The notes beneath the pieces are model-generated. The model did no database searches. It was not told the origin of the DNA and saw only the letters and a list, made by a program, of their open reading frames with translations. This document shows positions 8,767 to 16,628 of a DNA stretch of 64,000 bases, one piece after another. Location of the stretch: contig NZ_RQVD01000008.1 of NCBI RefSeq assembly GCF_003992055.1, positions 31,986 through 95,985 on the forward strand. The letters are read 5' to 3'. Numbering within the stretch: position 1 is the stretch's first letter; every line of letters begins with the position of its first letter. The translations under genes and the position numbers were made by a program. This stretch comes from Veillonella sp. CHU740 (GTDB lineage Bacteria > Bacillota > Negativicutes > Veillonellales > Veillonellaceae).

Positions 8767-9819
8767 ATGTATATCAATCAATTAATTGATAAATTGGAGA
8801 GAAAGTATCCGGAATGTAATAGAAAAGGATTATTAAGATTGGATATGAATGAGAACCCAGGAGGATTACCTCTTGATGTTATGAATGAATTAAAGAACAA
8901 AATTACTCCTGAATTTCTTGCTACATATCCAGATAAAGCGCCACTCTTGGAGTCTTTAGCTGCATTTCATCAAGTAGTTGTTGATAATATTGCAATTACT
9001 GATGGTTCAGAGATGGCTTTAAAGTATATATTTGAAGCATTTGGACGACCTGAATCAGAATTCCTTAGTGTATCTCCTACCTTTGAAATGTATGGTGTAT
9101 ATGCAAAAATGTATGGAATAACACATAAAAAGATTGAGATAACAAAAGATTTTGATATAGATATTAAAAGCTTATTAGATAATATTACTTCAGAGACAAG
9201 TATAGTATCTCTTTTAAATCCCAATAATCCAATTGGACGACCATATACGGATGAAGAGTTTTTGTTGATAGCTGAAAAAACAAAAGCTGTAGGCGCACTA
9301 TTAATAATTGATGAAGCATATCATTATTTTTATTCTAATACACAAATTGGACTACTAAATACATACGATCATATCATAGTTTTAAGAACATTTTCTAAGC
9401 TTTTTTCAATTGCAGCATGTAGAATTGGTTATGCAATTTCTTCAGCAAAAATTATAAAACTGATTAATAATGCGAGACCAACATTTGATACTAATTCCAT
9501 TGCATTATTGTTTGCTAATGAGTTAATTAATAATAAGGCATTACTTGAACATCTTATTAATGAAGAATTAACAGGCAGACAGTATTTAATTAGTGAGTTA
9601 GAGAAATTGGGCTATACTTATGTATATAATGGAGGAAATTATATTACGATAAAAACAAATCTAGATGCTAATGTTGTGGCACAACGATTATTAACAGATA
9701 AGAAGATTTCAGTAAAAACATCGGGATATGATATATTGCAAGGATATATTCGGGTAACTACAGGAGATGTTCAATATATGAAAGTATTTATGGATAGTTT
9801 GTGTGATGTCGATAAGTAG
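8767..9819 (+). CDS. class I/II aminotransferase, HisC/CobD-like
   Basis: This 350-residue fold-type-I PLP enzyme resembles histidinol-phosphate aminotransferase and CobD-type decarboxylases. It shows LDMNENPGGLP near the start, LLNPNNPIGRPY, DEAYHYF and the PLP-lysine segment RTFSKLFSIAACRIGYA. Start ATG 8767 follows TAGGAGAGA. There are no his or cob genes here. It follows the LicD and cytidylyltransferase genes and is probably the third enzyme of that cassette, perhaps making an amino-alcohol phosphate or amino acid precursor. The product is an inference from context only. Confidence 0.8.
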   Translation: MYINQLIDKLERKYPECNRKGLLRLDMNENPGGLPLDVMNELKNKITPEFLATYPDKAPLLESLAAFHQVVVDNIAITDGSEMALKYIFEAFGRPESEFLSVSPTFEMYGVYAKMYGITHKKIEITKDFDIDIKSLLDNITSETSIVSLLNPNNPIGRPYTDEEFLLIAEKTKAVGALLIIDEAYHYFYSNTQIGLLNTYDHIIVLRTFSKLFSIAACRIGYAISSAKIIKLINNARPTFDTNSIALLFANELINNKALLEHLINEELTGRQYLISELEKLGYTYVYNGGNYITIKTNLDANVVAQRLLTDKKISVKTSGYDILQGYIRVTTGDVQYMKVFMDSLCDVDK

Positions 9820-9875
9820 TATGGAGTAAATTTAATATTCCTCATTAAGAAAAGTTAGGAGAGTGTAGAGATAAA

Positions 9876-10031
9876 ATGAAAATAGCATCAATGAAAATGC
9901 ATAACTTCAGAGGATATAACGAAGAGATAGAAGTAAAATTTGAAAATTTAACTGTAATTGTTGGGAAAAATGATGTGGATAAGTCAATTGTTTTTGAAGC
10001 CATGGATTTTTTTCTAAGGTTAATTGTATAA
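9876..10031 (+). pseudogene. truncated OLD/RecF-like AAA ATPase, N-terminal stub
   Basis: Fifty-one codons read MKIASMKMHNFRGYNEEIEV, then LTVIVGKNDVDKSIVFEALD-like sequence and a TAA. This is the start of an ABC-type ATPase of the OLD-nuclease/RecF kind. The Walker A motif should read GKNDVGKS, but its second glycine codon is now aspartate. A TAGGAGAG ribosome binding site is kept. The rest of the gene is gone, and IS30-like sequence begins soon after, suggesting that insertion and deletion removed it. Intact relatives are common in defence systems, but this stub cannot be functional. Confidence 0.6.
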
Positions 10032-10057
10032 TGAAATTGAACAATTGAATATAAATA

Positions 10058-10124
10058 TCCATAGTGATTTCATGGTCTAATTATAGTGCTAAATTATAAG
10101 ATATCATGAAGTAATCACTATGGA
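10058..10124 (+). repeat. inverted repeat at the left edge of the IS30 remnant
   Basis: TCCATAGTGATT at 10058-10069 and AATCACTATGGA at 10113-10124 are perfect 12-bp complements. Similarity extends to about 20 bp on each arm (CATGAA and ATA flanks). The 43-base centre is AT-rich. It lies between the ATPase stub and the transposase remnant, so it may be a fused pair of terminal repeats or a hairpin left from insertion. Confidence 0.6.
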
Positions 10125-10755
10125 TAATACTCATCCTAATACACAGAAACACGTACTAATAAATATCTTTCGTTAAAAGATCGATTTTACATCGAAAGAC
10201 GTCTGCAGCTAGGAGGATTAATATCTTCTGTTACTGCTACTCTACAACGATCTAGAATGACTATTTATTATGAAACAAAGCGTGGTAAAATCGCCCAGAT
10301 AAAGAAAGATAAATTAGTCAGCTTCTATTTTGTGGAAGCAAGATAACTAGCATATGAAAAAAGCATAGGAAGATTATTTTCTCACCTGAAAATTAATTCT
10401 GTTAGCACGTTTTTAGAGAGGGTAAAACGTAAGATTCAATTGTTTTCTAAATGGTTTAGTGATGCTTGTGTAGGCGTAGCTAGTAAAGAGATTTAGATAA
10501 TAGCAGTGAGTTCACCAATCTTATAAAAGGTTGTAGAGTAATCCACTCAGCCTACTTTGCTCATCCTAATTCACCCTTAGTAAAGAGGCACAAATGAACG
10601 TCATAATGGATCGTTAAAATGATTTATACTAGCAGGTAAAGGATTGAGAGATCTTTTCATAGGAATTCTCCATATTGCTTATAATTGGATACACCAGTTG
10701 CCTATAAGGCTTCTTGGATACAAAACATCATAGGAGATGCTCAAAGAAGAAATTT
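10119..10755 (+). mobile_element. degenerate IS30-family insertion sequence
   Basis: Pieces of an IS30-type transposase can be read in shifting frames. Near 10156-10270 the DNA-binding part reads KYLSLKDRFYIERRLQLGG then LQRSRMTIYYETKRGK. Near 10545-10735 the C-terminal part reads SAYFAHPNS, NERHNG and IAYNWIHQLPIRLLGYKTS. Several stops and frameshifts interrupt it, and the DDE catalytic centre is largely lost: only about 640 bases remain of about 1 kb. It is an old, immobile remnant that fills the gap between the ATPase stub and the next gene. Confidence 0.75.
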
Positions 10756-10817
10756 AGTTTTTGTATTTGATGTTTTATATTATTAACAAAGTTTATTGCG
10801 TTAGAAAGGTTATAGAA

Positions 10818-11696
10818 ATGAGTTCTGAACATAGAAAAGTTGGATTTTATAGTATTGATTTTAAAAACTATCGCCAGAAAAATAATGATAGAACTACATT
10901 TGATCAAAAATTTTTTTTAGATGTTATTAATTATATTACATCTCTACCGATTATAGATAGACTTTTAAACTTGGAAAAAGAGCGTAAAACATACTTTTTA
11001 TATGAATATAATATGGAAAATAATAAGCTATTAATTACGTTTAAATCATGTAAGTTTGGACATTTTCCACCATATTTAAATAGTAAAGATGGTACAGAAA
11101 GAGCGACGGCTAAGAATGAGCACGAGGGAGAGACAGAAAAAACGCATTTAGTTATTAAGTTAGAGTTAAATGAAGCGTATTTAGTTTTAGAAGAACGGAG
11201 AAATGGGGTTGGTATATCTAAAATTGTTAAGTATTTTAATGAATTCTCAAAGCGTTATTATGAATCTAAGCAGGAAAAGCGTAAGTATATTGTTCAGTAC
11301 ACTAGTGTTGCAGGCGAAGAGTTTCAGAAGGCGCTAAAAGAAGCTGGAGAAATAAAAGGAGTTGAGATATTTACATACAAGAAAAATGTAGGAGATGCAT
11401 TTCTTGGTTTATCGTTAGAAGAAGATTGCTTTATAAAGGATGAAGTTATTGTAAAACTGAAGTCAGTGCCTAAAGAAGGTGTAATGAAACGCACTTGTAA
11501 TCGGTTGTATAATAGTATAAAGTCTGAGGGTAGTAACATAACTAGAATACGAATTCATACGGCGCAAGATGATTTTCGAGGGCCAATTGACAGTGACTTT
11601 TTTAGAAAAACTGAAAATATTGAGGTGGAATTAGAAAAAAATGGTACGGTGAAGTCGTCTTCTATATTTAATAAGTTAATTAAACTTATAGAGTGA
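10818..11696 (+). CDS. unrecognised 292-residue protein, first gene of a pair
   Basis: I do not recognise this family with confidence. The protein is soluble-looking, mixed alpha/beta, and charged. It starts MSSEHRKVGFYSIDFKNYRQ, contains GHFPPYLNSKDGTERATAKN and an LVLEERRNGVG segment, and has no signal peptide or membrane helix. Start ATG 10818 has AAAGG nine bases before it. A TTG at 10761 would add a hydrophobic stretch lying inside IS-flanking sequence and is unlikely. Six bases separate it from a small membrane protein gene, so the two form an operon. The soluble-plus-membrane layout in an accessory island resembles two-part abortive-infection systems such as lambda RexA/RexB, but no sequence match is claimed. 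Confidence 0.6.
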   Translation: MSSEHRKVGFYSIDFKNYRQKNNDRTTFDQKFFLDVINYITSLPIIDRLLNLEKERKTYFLYEYNMENNKLLITFKSCKFGHFPPYLNSKDGTERATAKNEHEGETEKTHLVIKLELNEAYLVLEERRNGVGISKIVKYFNEFSKRYYESKQEKRKYIVQYTSVAGEEFQKALKEAGEIKGVEIFTYKKNVGDAFLGLSLEEDCFIKDEVIVKLKSVPKEGVMKRTCNRLYNSIKSEGSNITRIRIHTAQDDFRGPIDSDFFRKTENIEVELEKNGTVKSSSIFNKLIKLIE

Positions 11697-11702
11697 GGTC
11701 AT

Positions 11703-12236
11703 ATGGGAAGGATAATATATGGTCAATGGATAATTCTGATTGAGCATTACTTTAAGACACTTAAGTGTAATGAGTTTACATATGAAATAGTAATACCACT
11801 TATCAGTGCTTGTTCAGTGAGTTATATTTATAATGAAGTGGGATTAGATATACAGGCGTTATCAGAACTAAGAGGAATGCTTCCCACAGCAATATCGGTA
11901 TTAATTGGTTTTACAATAATGGCTATTACATTGTTGTCTGCAAGTGAATCAAATACTATTACAAATATTAAGAATAGGGAATCGAAAGCAAGTTATTTAA
12001 ATGGGAAGTTAATTAGTATTTATAAGCTTATGCTTATTATGTTTTCCTATGCTTTAATTGTTGAAATATTCTTTTTATTAGTTATATTTTTTGTTTCGTT
12101 TTTAATAAATATTTATTCGTTCTCTATGCTTGTAATGATATGTTTATTTCTAGAAATATTTTTATTACTTCATATATTACTACTAATAGTGCGTTCTGTA
12201 ACTAGTTTATACTTAGTACTATATCATCAAAGTTAA
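11703..12236 (+). CDS. unrecognised four-helix membrane protein, second gene of the pair
   Basis: The 177-residue protein has hydrophobic segments at about residues 27-43, 60-80, 103-134 and 140-163, and little else beyond short loops. There is no signal peptide cleavage site. Start ATG 11703 follows GTGAGGTC, just after the stop of the partner gene. The size and layout suit a pore-forming or membrane-perturbing effector paired with a soluble sensor, but that is inference. A strong terminator-like inverted repeat lies about 180 bases downstream. Confidence 0.55.
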   Translation: MGRIIYGQWIILIEHYFKTLKCNEFTYEIVIPLISACSVSYIYNEVGLDIQALSELRGMLPTAISVLIGFTIMAITLLSASESNTITNIKNRESKASYLNGKLISIYKLMLIMFSYALIVEIFFLLVIFFVSFLINIYSFSMLVMICLFLEIFLLLHILLLIVRSVTSLYLVLYHQS

Positions 12237-12414
12237 AAATGGTACTGTGCTGTCTAGTAGTAAAGCTGATAGAATATATTAACAAGAAAAAATGGATTGA
12301 TAAGGTTTATTTCGTATAAATAATGGCTCATTGTCAAGTTCTGAGGACAACAATTAATCAGTTCAGTTTCTCTCATATAAGAACTGTATAAAAATATAAA
12401 TATAATGGAATAGT

Positions 12415-12486
12415 AAGAAACATAAGTGAGATACATGATATATAACTGATTTCAGGTATAACAAAGTAGCCTCACTTATGTTTCTT
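12415..12486 (+). terminator. 16-bp inverted repeat followed by T run
   Basis: AAGAAACATAAGTGAG (12415-12430) pairs perfectly with CTCACTTATGTTTCTT (12471-12486), and the T run continues to 12490. The 40-base centre is long for a classic terminator. It probably ends the transcript of the membrane-protein pair, and might also be a remnant of mobile DNA. Confidence 0.5.
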
Positions 12487-12610
12487 TTTTGTGGAATGTC
12501 TTTACATAATATAATAGATTGGTGCAATGACAGATACAGGTGTATCAGACTTTCGTAGGATTTCAAATAGTCGAATATATTCCTCCTCCGAGAGTATGTG
12601 AGCTGACAAT

Positions 12611-12664
12611 TTGTATAAAAAGAAAAAGCGCTCCAATCAGGAGCGCCTTTTCTTTTTATACAAA
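12611..12664. terminator. bidirectional intrinsic terminator
   Basis: GCGCTCC at 12628-12634 and GGAGCGC at 12640-12646 form a GC-rich stem with loop AATCA. It extends outward through AAAAAGAAAA and TTTTCTTTTT almost perfectly, for arms of about 24 bases. A and T runs on both sides allow termination in either direction. It isolates the toxin-antitoxin locus from the genes before it. Confidence 0.85.
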
Positions 12665-12796
12665 AGGATAATATGAGTTAGTTTTGGGATTCATAGTCCA
12701 ATTTGTACGTTTATTATATATTGCTGATTAAGGATAGTCAATTTTTTCAGTGCATATATCATTCTTATGATAGTATCTATATTTTATATAGCTTTG

Positions 12797-12825
12797 TTGA
12801 CAAAGAAATACATATTTGCTAAGAT
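12797..12825 (+). promoter_or_regulatory. promoter of the type III antitoxin RNA
   Basis: TTGACA (12797-12802), a 17-base spacer and TAAGAT (12820-12825) form a near-consensus sigma-70-type promoter. Transcription would begin at about 12832, just before the first antitoxin repeat. Confidence 0.75.
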
Positions 12826-12831
12826 TTAACT

Positions 12832-12948
12832 ATACAAGAGGTGTCCCGCTACCGAAAAAGGTGGAACATTAAAGAAGGTGTCTCACTACCTATGTACTAA
12901 AGGTGAAACATTAAAGTAAACAGAGAGGGGAACCTCTCTGTTTTTTTT
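12832..12948 (+). ncRNA. type III antitoxin RNA with two repeats
   Basis: Two tandem repeats stand between promoter and toxin: 12839-12875 (37 bases) and 12876-12916 (41 bases). Both begin AGGTGTC, share CTACC, and end AAAGGTG(G/A)AACATTAAAG. They differ by a four-base insertion and a few substitutions. Within each, CTACC can pair with GGTG. In ToxIN/AbiQ systems such repeats are the RNA antitoxin, cut by the toxin into pseudoknots that then bind and inhibit it. The order promoter, repeats, terminator, toxin seen here is the family's standard one. The exact transcript ends are inferred. Confidence 0.7.
12919..12948 (+). terminator. attenuating terminator between antitoxin RNA and toxin
   Basis: AACAGAGAGG (12919-12928), loop GGAA, CCTCTCTGTT (12933-12942), with eight T from 12941. 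The toxin's AGGAGG follows at once (12949-12954). Such a terminator lets most transcripts stop after the antitoxin repeats, keeping RNA antitoxin in excess of toxin mRNA. Confidence 0.85.
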
Positions 12949-12958
12949 AGGAGGATCT

Positions 12959-13552
12959 ATGGGAGATATAGTAAAGTTTGGATTTTACACAATATAATCA
13001 GAATATTTAAGATATTTAAACTCAATAGACTCTGAAGTCTATTATAATGCCTCTTATAGAGATAGTATTAAACCATTTGTAGGAATTATAGTATTAATAG
13101 ATTCATTTAAGTATTTTATTCCTATATCATCGGCTAAGAGAAAACATATAGGGTGGAAAAATGTATCGGATGAATATTTTTTGATTTATGAAATAGTAGG
13201 TAATGAAGGTGTTAAACAAAATGGAATCTACAAAGTATATAATAATGATAAATGGATGCATATAATGTCTATATTAGATATAAAGAAAATGATTCCAGTT
13301 CCTGAAGGAGTTTATCAAAGGATAGATTTTAAATTATTAGAGGATTTTAAATACAAAGATTTATTTGAGAAAGAGTATAAATTTTGTTTAAGTATAAAGG
13401 CTAAGATTTTATTAAAGGCGGAAAAAATATATGAAAAACAGAAAGTTATGGGTATTGTTAGAAAAGCTAATTGTCATTTTGAAATATTAGAAAATGCGAT
13501 GCTAGAGTGGTCTAAAAAAACTTGCACCAACCCCTCTATTCTTGTAAAATAG
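12959..13552 (+). pseudogene. ToxN/AbiQ-like type III toxin, interrupted by one stop codon
   Basis: Reading from ATG 12959, right after AGGAGG, gives MGDIVKFGFYTI, then TAA at 12995-12997, then SEYLRYLNSID and an open frame to 13552. The FYTIS..Y..YL start, KPFVGIIVLI, FIPISSAK..KH, MIPVPEG and the C-terminal NCHFEILE are all features of the ToxN/AbiQ endoribonuclease family. The stop replaces the residue that is serine in ToxN, and TCA to TAA is a single change. The rest of the 197-codon frame is intact, so the loss looks recent (or is a sequencing error). Only weak internal starts such as TTG 13181 exist, and they would omit the N-terminal third. An intact enzyme would cut the antitoxin RNA and cellular RNA. 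Confidence 0.75.
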
Positions 13553-13599
13553 AACTATAATACATCATTATATATAATATACTTTAGGAGGACTTGATT

Positions 13600-14607
13600 A
13601 TGGCAGTGAAGATTGGTATTAATGGCTTTGGTCGTATTGGTAAATGCGTCATGCGCGCGGCTCTTAACAACCCAGAGGTGGAAGTGGTAGCCATTAATGA
13701 TACTGGTGATATTGAAGGTTCCGCTTTACTGTTTAAACATGACTCAATTCATGGCAATTTAAGCTGTGACGTGTCTGTAGAAGGCGAATATTTAGTGGTA
13801 GACGGCAAAAAAACACGTGTATTCTGTGACCGTGATCCAGCAAACTTAGACTGGTCCTCCGAAGGAGTAGAAGTGGTTATCGAATGTACAGGTGTATTCC
13901 GTTCTCGTGAAAAAGCAGCGGCTCATCTTGGTGGCACTGTTAAAAAAGTAATTATTTCCGCACCAGGTAAAGACGAAGATAAAACGATTGTTATGGGCGT
14001 CAATGAAGGTGAATACGATCCAGCTACGCATCATGTTGTATCTAATGCAAGCTGTACAACAAACTGTTTAGCTCCATTTGCCAAAGTATTGCATCAAGAA
14101 TTTGGTATTAAACGTGGTATGATGACAACAGTGCATTCGTATACTAATGACCAACGCGTATTGGATGCACCACATAAAGACTTACGTCGTGCTCGTGCAG
14201 CAGCGATGTCCATTATTCCTACTACCACAGGGGCAGCGAAAGCAGTGGCATTAGTATTACCTGAATTGAAAGGTAAATTAAATGGCTTTGCTCTTCGTGT
14301 ACCTACACCAAATGTGTCTGTTACAGATTTAGTAGTAGAACTTGAAAAAGAAGCGACTAAAGAAAGCATCAATGCGGCATTCCGCAAAGCAGCTGAAGGT
14401 GAGCTAAAAGGTATTCTTGGCGTATCTGATTTACCATTAGTATCCAAAGACTTCAATGGTGATGCTCGTAGTTCTATCGTAGATGCAGATTTGACAATGG
14501 TGATGGAAGGCAATATGGCAAAAGTAGTAGCATGGTATGACAATGAGTGGGGTTATTCCTCTCGTATTGTTGACCTAGCTGTGTACATGAGCAAACGAGG
14601 CTTATAA
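13600..14607 (+). CDS. gap: glyceraldehyde-3-phosphate dehydrogenase
   Basis: GAPDH interconverts glyceraldehyde-3-phosphate and 1,3-bisphosphoglycerate. The 335-residue protein has the Rossmann start [11 protein letters not shown], an aspartate in AINDTGD that suits NAD+, the catalytic cysteine C152 in SNASCTTNC, and [11 protein letters not shown] at the C-terminus. Start ATG 13600 follows AGGAGG; the TTG six bases earlier is not needed. It heads the gap-pgk-tpiA-gpmI-eno cluster. No cggR-type regulator precedes it. A terminator hairpin lies between gap and pgk, so gap may be made in excess. Confidence 0.97.
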   Translation: MAVKIGINGFGRIGKCVMRAALNNPEVEVVAINDTGDIEGSALLFKHDSIHGNLSCDVSVEGEYLVVDGKKTRVFCDRDPANLDWSSEGVEVVIECTGVFRSREKAAAHLGGTVKKVIISAPGKDEDKTIVMGVNEGEYDPATHHVVSNASCTTNCLAPFAKVLHQEFGIKRGMMTTVHSYTNDQRVLDAPHKDLRRARAAAMSIIPTTTGAAKAVALVLPELKGKLNGFALRVPTPNVSVTDLVVELEKEATKESINAAFRKAAEGELKGILGVSDLPLVSKDFNGDARSSIVDADLTMVMEGNMAKVVAWYDNEWGYSSRIVDLAVYMSKRGL

Positions 14608-14614
14608 TCTGTTG

Positions 14615-14639
14615 GGGACTACGAGAGTAGTCCCTTTTT
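14615..14639 (+). terminator. terminator between gap and pgk
   Basis: GGGACTAC, loop GAGA, GTAGTCCC and five T. It would partly or wholly separate gap expression from the following genes. Confidence 0.85.
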
Positions 14640-14671
14640 GTCATGTTTATTGTATATACATAGGAGATAGT

Positions 14672-15850
14672 ATGAAACTTTCACTAGCAAATATGAATGT
14701 AGCGAACAAAACAGTATTTGTTCGAGTTGATTTTAATGTACCTCTGAAAGACGGTGTTATCACTGATGATACACGGATTCGTGCCACATTACCTACATTG
14801 CGGCATTTGATTGATCAAGGTGCAAAAGTTGTCATCGTATCCCATTTAGGCCGTCCTAAAGGAGAACGCAAACCAGAGTTTACCCTATCGCCTTGTGCCA
14901 AACGATTGGGTGAATTGTTAGAGCAACCAGTTCGTTTCGTAGAAGATTGCATCGGTGACATCCCAGCGCAAGCGGTAAGTGAAATGCAATCTGGCGATGT
15001 AGTGGTATTGGAAAACCTTCGTTTCTACAAAGGAGAAGAAAAAAATGATCCTATTTTTGCGAAAGCTTTAGCGGATTTAGCAGAAGTAGGCGTGAATGAT
15101 GCCTTCGGGGTATCTCATCGTGCTCATGCTTCTGTAGAAGGGATTACGAAATACTTACCAATGGGAGCTGGTTTCTTGTTAGAAAAAGAAATTCGCTATG
15201 TCGGTGGTGCTGTAGAGCATCCAGAACACCCATTTGCAGCCATTATTGGTGGTGCGAAGGTGAGTGATAAAATTGAAGTTATCTCCAATTTGTTGCCAAA
15301 AGTAGAAGTATTGATCATCGGCGGTGGCATGGCAAATACGTTCGTAGCGGCTCAAGGTCATAATGTAGGTACTTCCTTAGTGGAAGCTGACAAATTTGAA
15401 CTAGCTCGTGAATTAATTGCTCGTGCTAAAGAAACAAATACAAATTTATTGTTACCAGTAGATTTCGTAGTAGCCGATGCTTTCAGTGAAACGGCGAATC
15501 ATAAGGTAGTGGATGCCACAGCTATTGAAGATGGTTGGATGGCATTAGATATTGGACCGAAGAGCCGTGAGTTATTTGCTGAGGCCTTGGCACCGATGAA
15601 GATGATTGTTTGGAATGGTCCTATGGGAGTGTTCGAAATGGAAGCCTTCGCTGGTGGTACGAATGCGGTAGCGAAAGCGGTGGCAGAGGCAAGTGCAACC
15701 ACTATCGTAGGTGGCGGCGATTCTGTGGCAGCTATTGAAAAAAGTGGATTAAGCCACAAAATTTCTCATATTTCCACTGGTGGCGGTGCGTCCTTAGAAT
15801 ACTTAGAAGGCAAAGTGTTACCAGGTATTGCAGCCTTACAAGAGGCGTAG
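14672..15850 (+). CDS. pgk: phosphoglycerate kinase
   Basis: PGK makes ATP from 1,3-bisphosphoglycerate, or works in reverse during gluconeogenesis. The 392-residue protein shows [41 protein letters not shown] and the nucleotide-binding [10 protein letters not shown] near the C-terminus. Start ATG 14672 follows TAGGAGATAG. An upstream in-frame codon at 14612 would begin inside the terminator hairpin and is rejected. Ten bases separate it from tpiA. Confidence 0.97.
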   Translation: MKLSLANMNVANKTVFVRVDFNVPLKDGVITDDTRIRATLPTLRHLIDQGAKVVIVSHLGRPKGERKPEFTLSPCAKRLGELLEQPVRFVEDCIGDIPAQAVSEMQSGDVVVLENLRFYKGEEKNDPIFAKALADLAEVGVNDAFGVSHRAHASVEGITKYLPMGAGFLLEKEIRYVGGAVEHPEHPFAAIIGGAKVSDKIEVISNLLPKVEVLIIGGGMANTFVAAQGHNVGTSLVEADKFELARELIARAKETNTNLLLPVDFVVADAFSETANHKVVDATAIEDGWMALDIGPKSRELFAEALAPMKMIVWNGPMGVFEMEAFAGGTNAVAKAVAEASATTIVGGGDSVAAIEKSGLSHKISHISTGGGASLEYLEGKVLPGIAALQEA

Positions 15851-15859
15851 GAGGTTATC

Positions 15860-16609
15860 ATGCGACAACCGATCATTGCAGGAAACTGGAAAATGCATAT
15901 GACGAATACAGAAGCAACAGTATTCGTTGAACAATTGAAAACATTAGTGGCGGATGCTAGCTGTGAAGTGGTGGTATGCCCTCCGTTTACAGCCATCAGC
16001 ACTGTAGCTGATTTAGCGGAAGATACCAAGGTTCGTGTAGGGGCACAAAACGTGTTCCACGAAGAATCTGGTGCCTATACAGGGGAAGTATCGCCTTCGA
16101 TGTTGACGGACTTAGGCGTGTCCTACGTAATTGTGGGGCACTCTGAACGACGTTCTATCTTTAAAGAAGCAGATCGCTGTGTGAACAAGCGTGTGCGCAT
16201 TGTCTTGCAACATGGTATGAGCCCTATTCTTTGCGTAGGTGAAAGCTTAAATCAACGTGAAAGTGGTGAAACGGTGGCATTCATTCATTCCCAACTAGAA
16301 ATGGGATTACATGGAGTGCCAGCGGAAGAAATGACGGAAGTTGTCATTGCCTACGAACCGATTTGGGCCATCGGCACAGGTCGTACGGCGACAGCGGAAC
16401 AAGCAGGCGAAGTATGCCAAAGCATTCGTGAGAAAATCGCCGCTATGTATACGCCGGACATTGCAGAACAAGTACGCATTCTATATGGTGGTAGTGTAAA
16501 ACCAGAGAATGCGAAAGATATTTTAGCCCAAGCTCATGTAGATGGGGCTTTAGTGGGCGGCGCTTCCTTGGAAGCAGAGTCTTTTACGGGAATTATTAAT
16601 GCCTGTTAA
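15860..16609 (+). CDS. tpiA: triosephosphate isomerase
   Basis: TpiA interconverts dihydroxyacetone phosphate and glyceraldehyde-3-phosphate. The 249-residue barrel carries the catalytic lysine in GNWKMH, histidine in VGHSERR, glutamate in AYEPIWAIGTG and the phosphate-binding YGGSVKPEN. GAGG precedes ATG 15860. It lies between pgk and gpmI in one run on the same strand. Confidence 0.97.
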   Translation: MRQPIIAGNWKMHMTNTEATVFVEQLKTLVADASCEVVVCPPFTAISTVADLAEDTKVRVGAQNVFHEESGAYTGEVSPSMLTDLGVSYVIVGHSERRSIFKEADRCVNKRVRIVLQHGMSPILCVGESLNQRESGETVAFIHSQLEMGLHGVPAEEMTEVVIAYEPIWAIGTGRTATAEQAGEVCQSIREKIAAMYTPDIAEQVRILYGGSVKPENAKDILAQAHVDGALVGGASLEAESFTGIINAC

Positions 16610-16628
16610 CATAGGTTTGAGGTAAAAT

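Noticed and set aside
12502..12612. Minus-strand reading (ILSEEEYIRLFEILRKS) with protein-like composition
   Set aside because: About 35 codons only, no start codon or ribosome binding site, and a terminator directly upstream. It may be the tail of a lost gene, but it cannot be supported as a feature.
12839..12916. CRISPR-like reading of the two repeats
   Set aside because: There are only two units, directly adjacent with no spacers between them. Position, terminator and toxin frame fit a type III antitoxin RNA instead.
14094..14543. Long minus-strand frame of 149 codons inside gap
   Set aside because: It is a shadow of the well-conserved gap gene. The antisense frame is open only because of codon bias, and it has no ribosome binding site.
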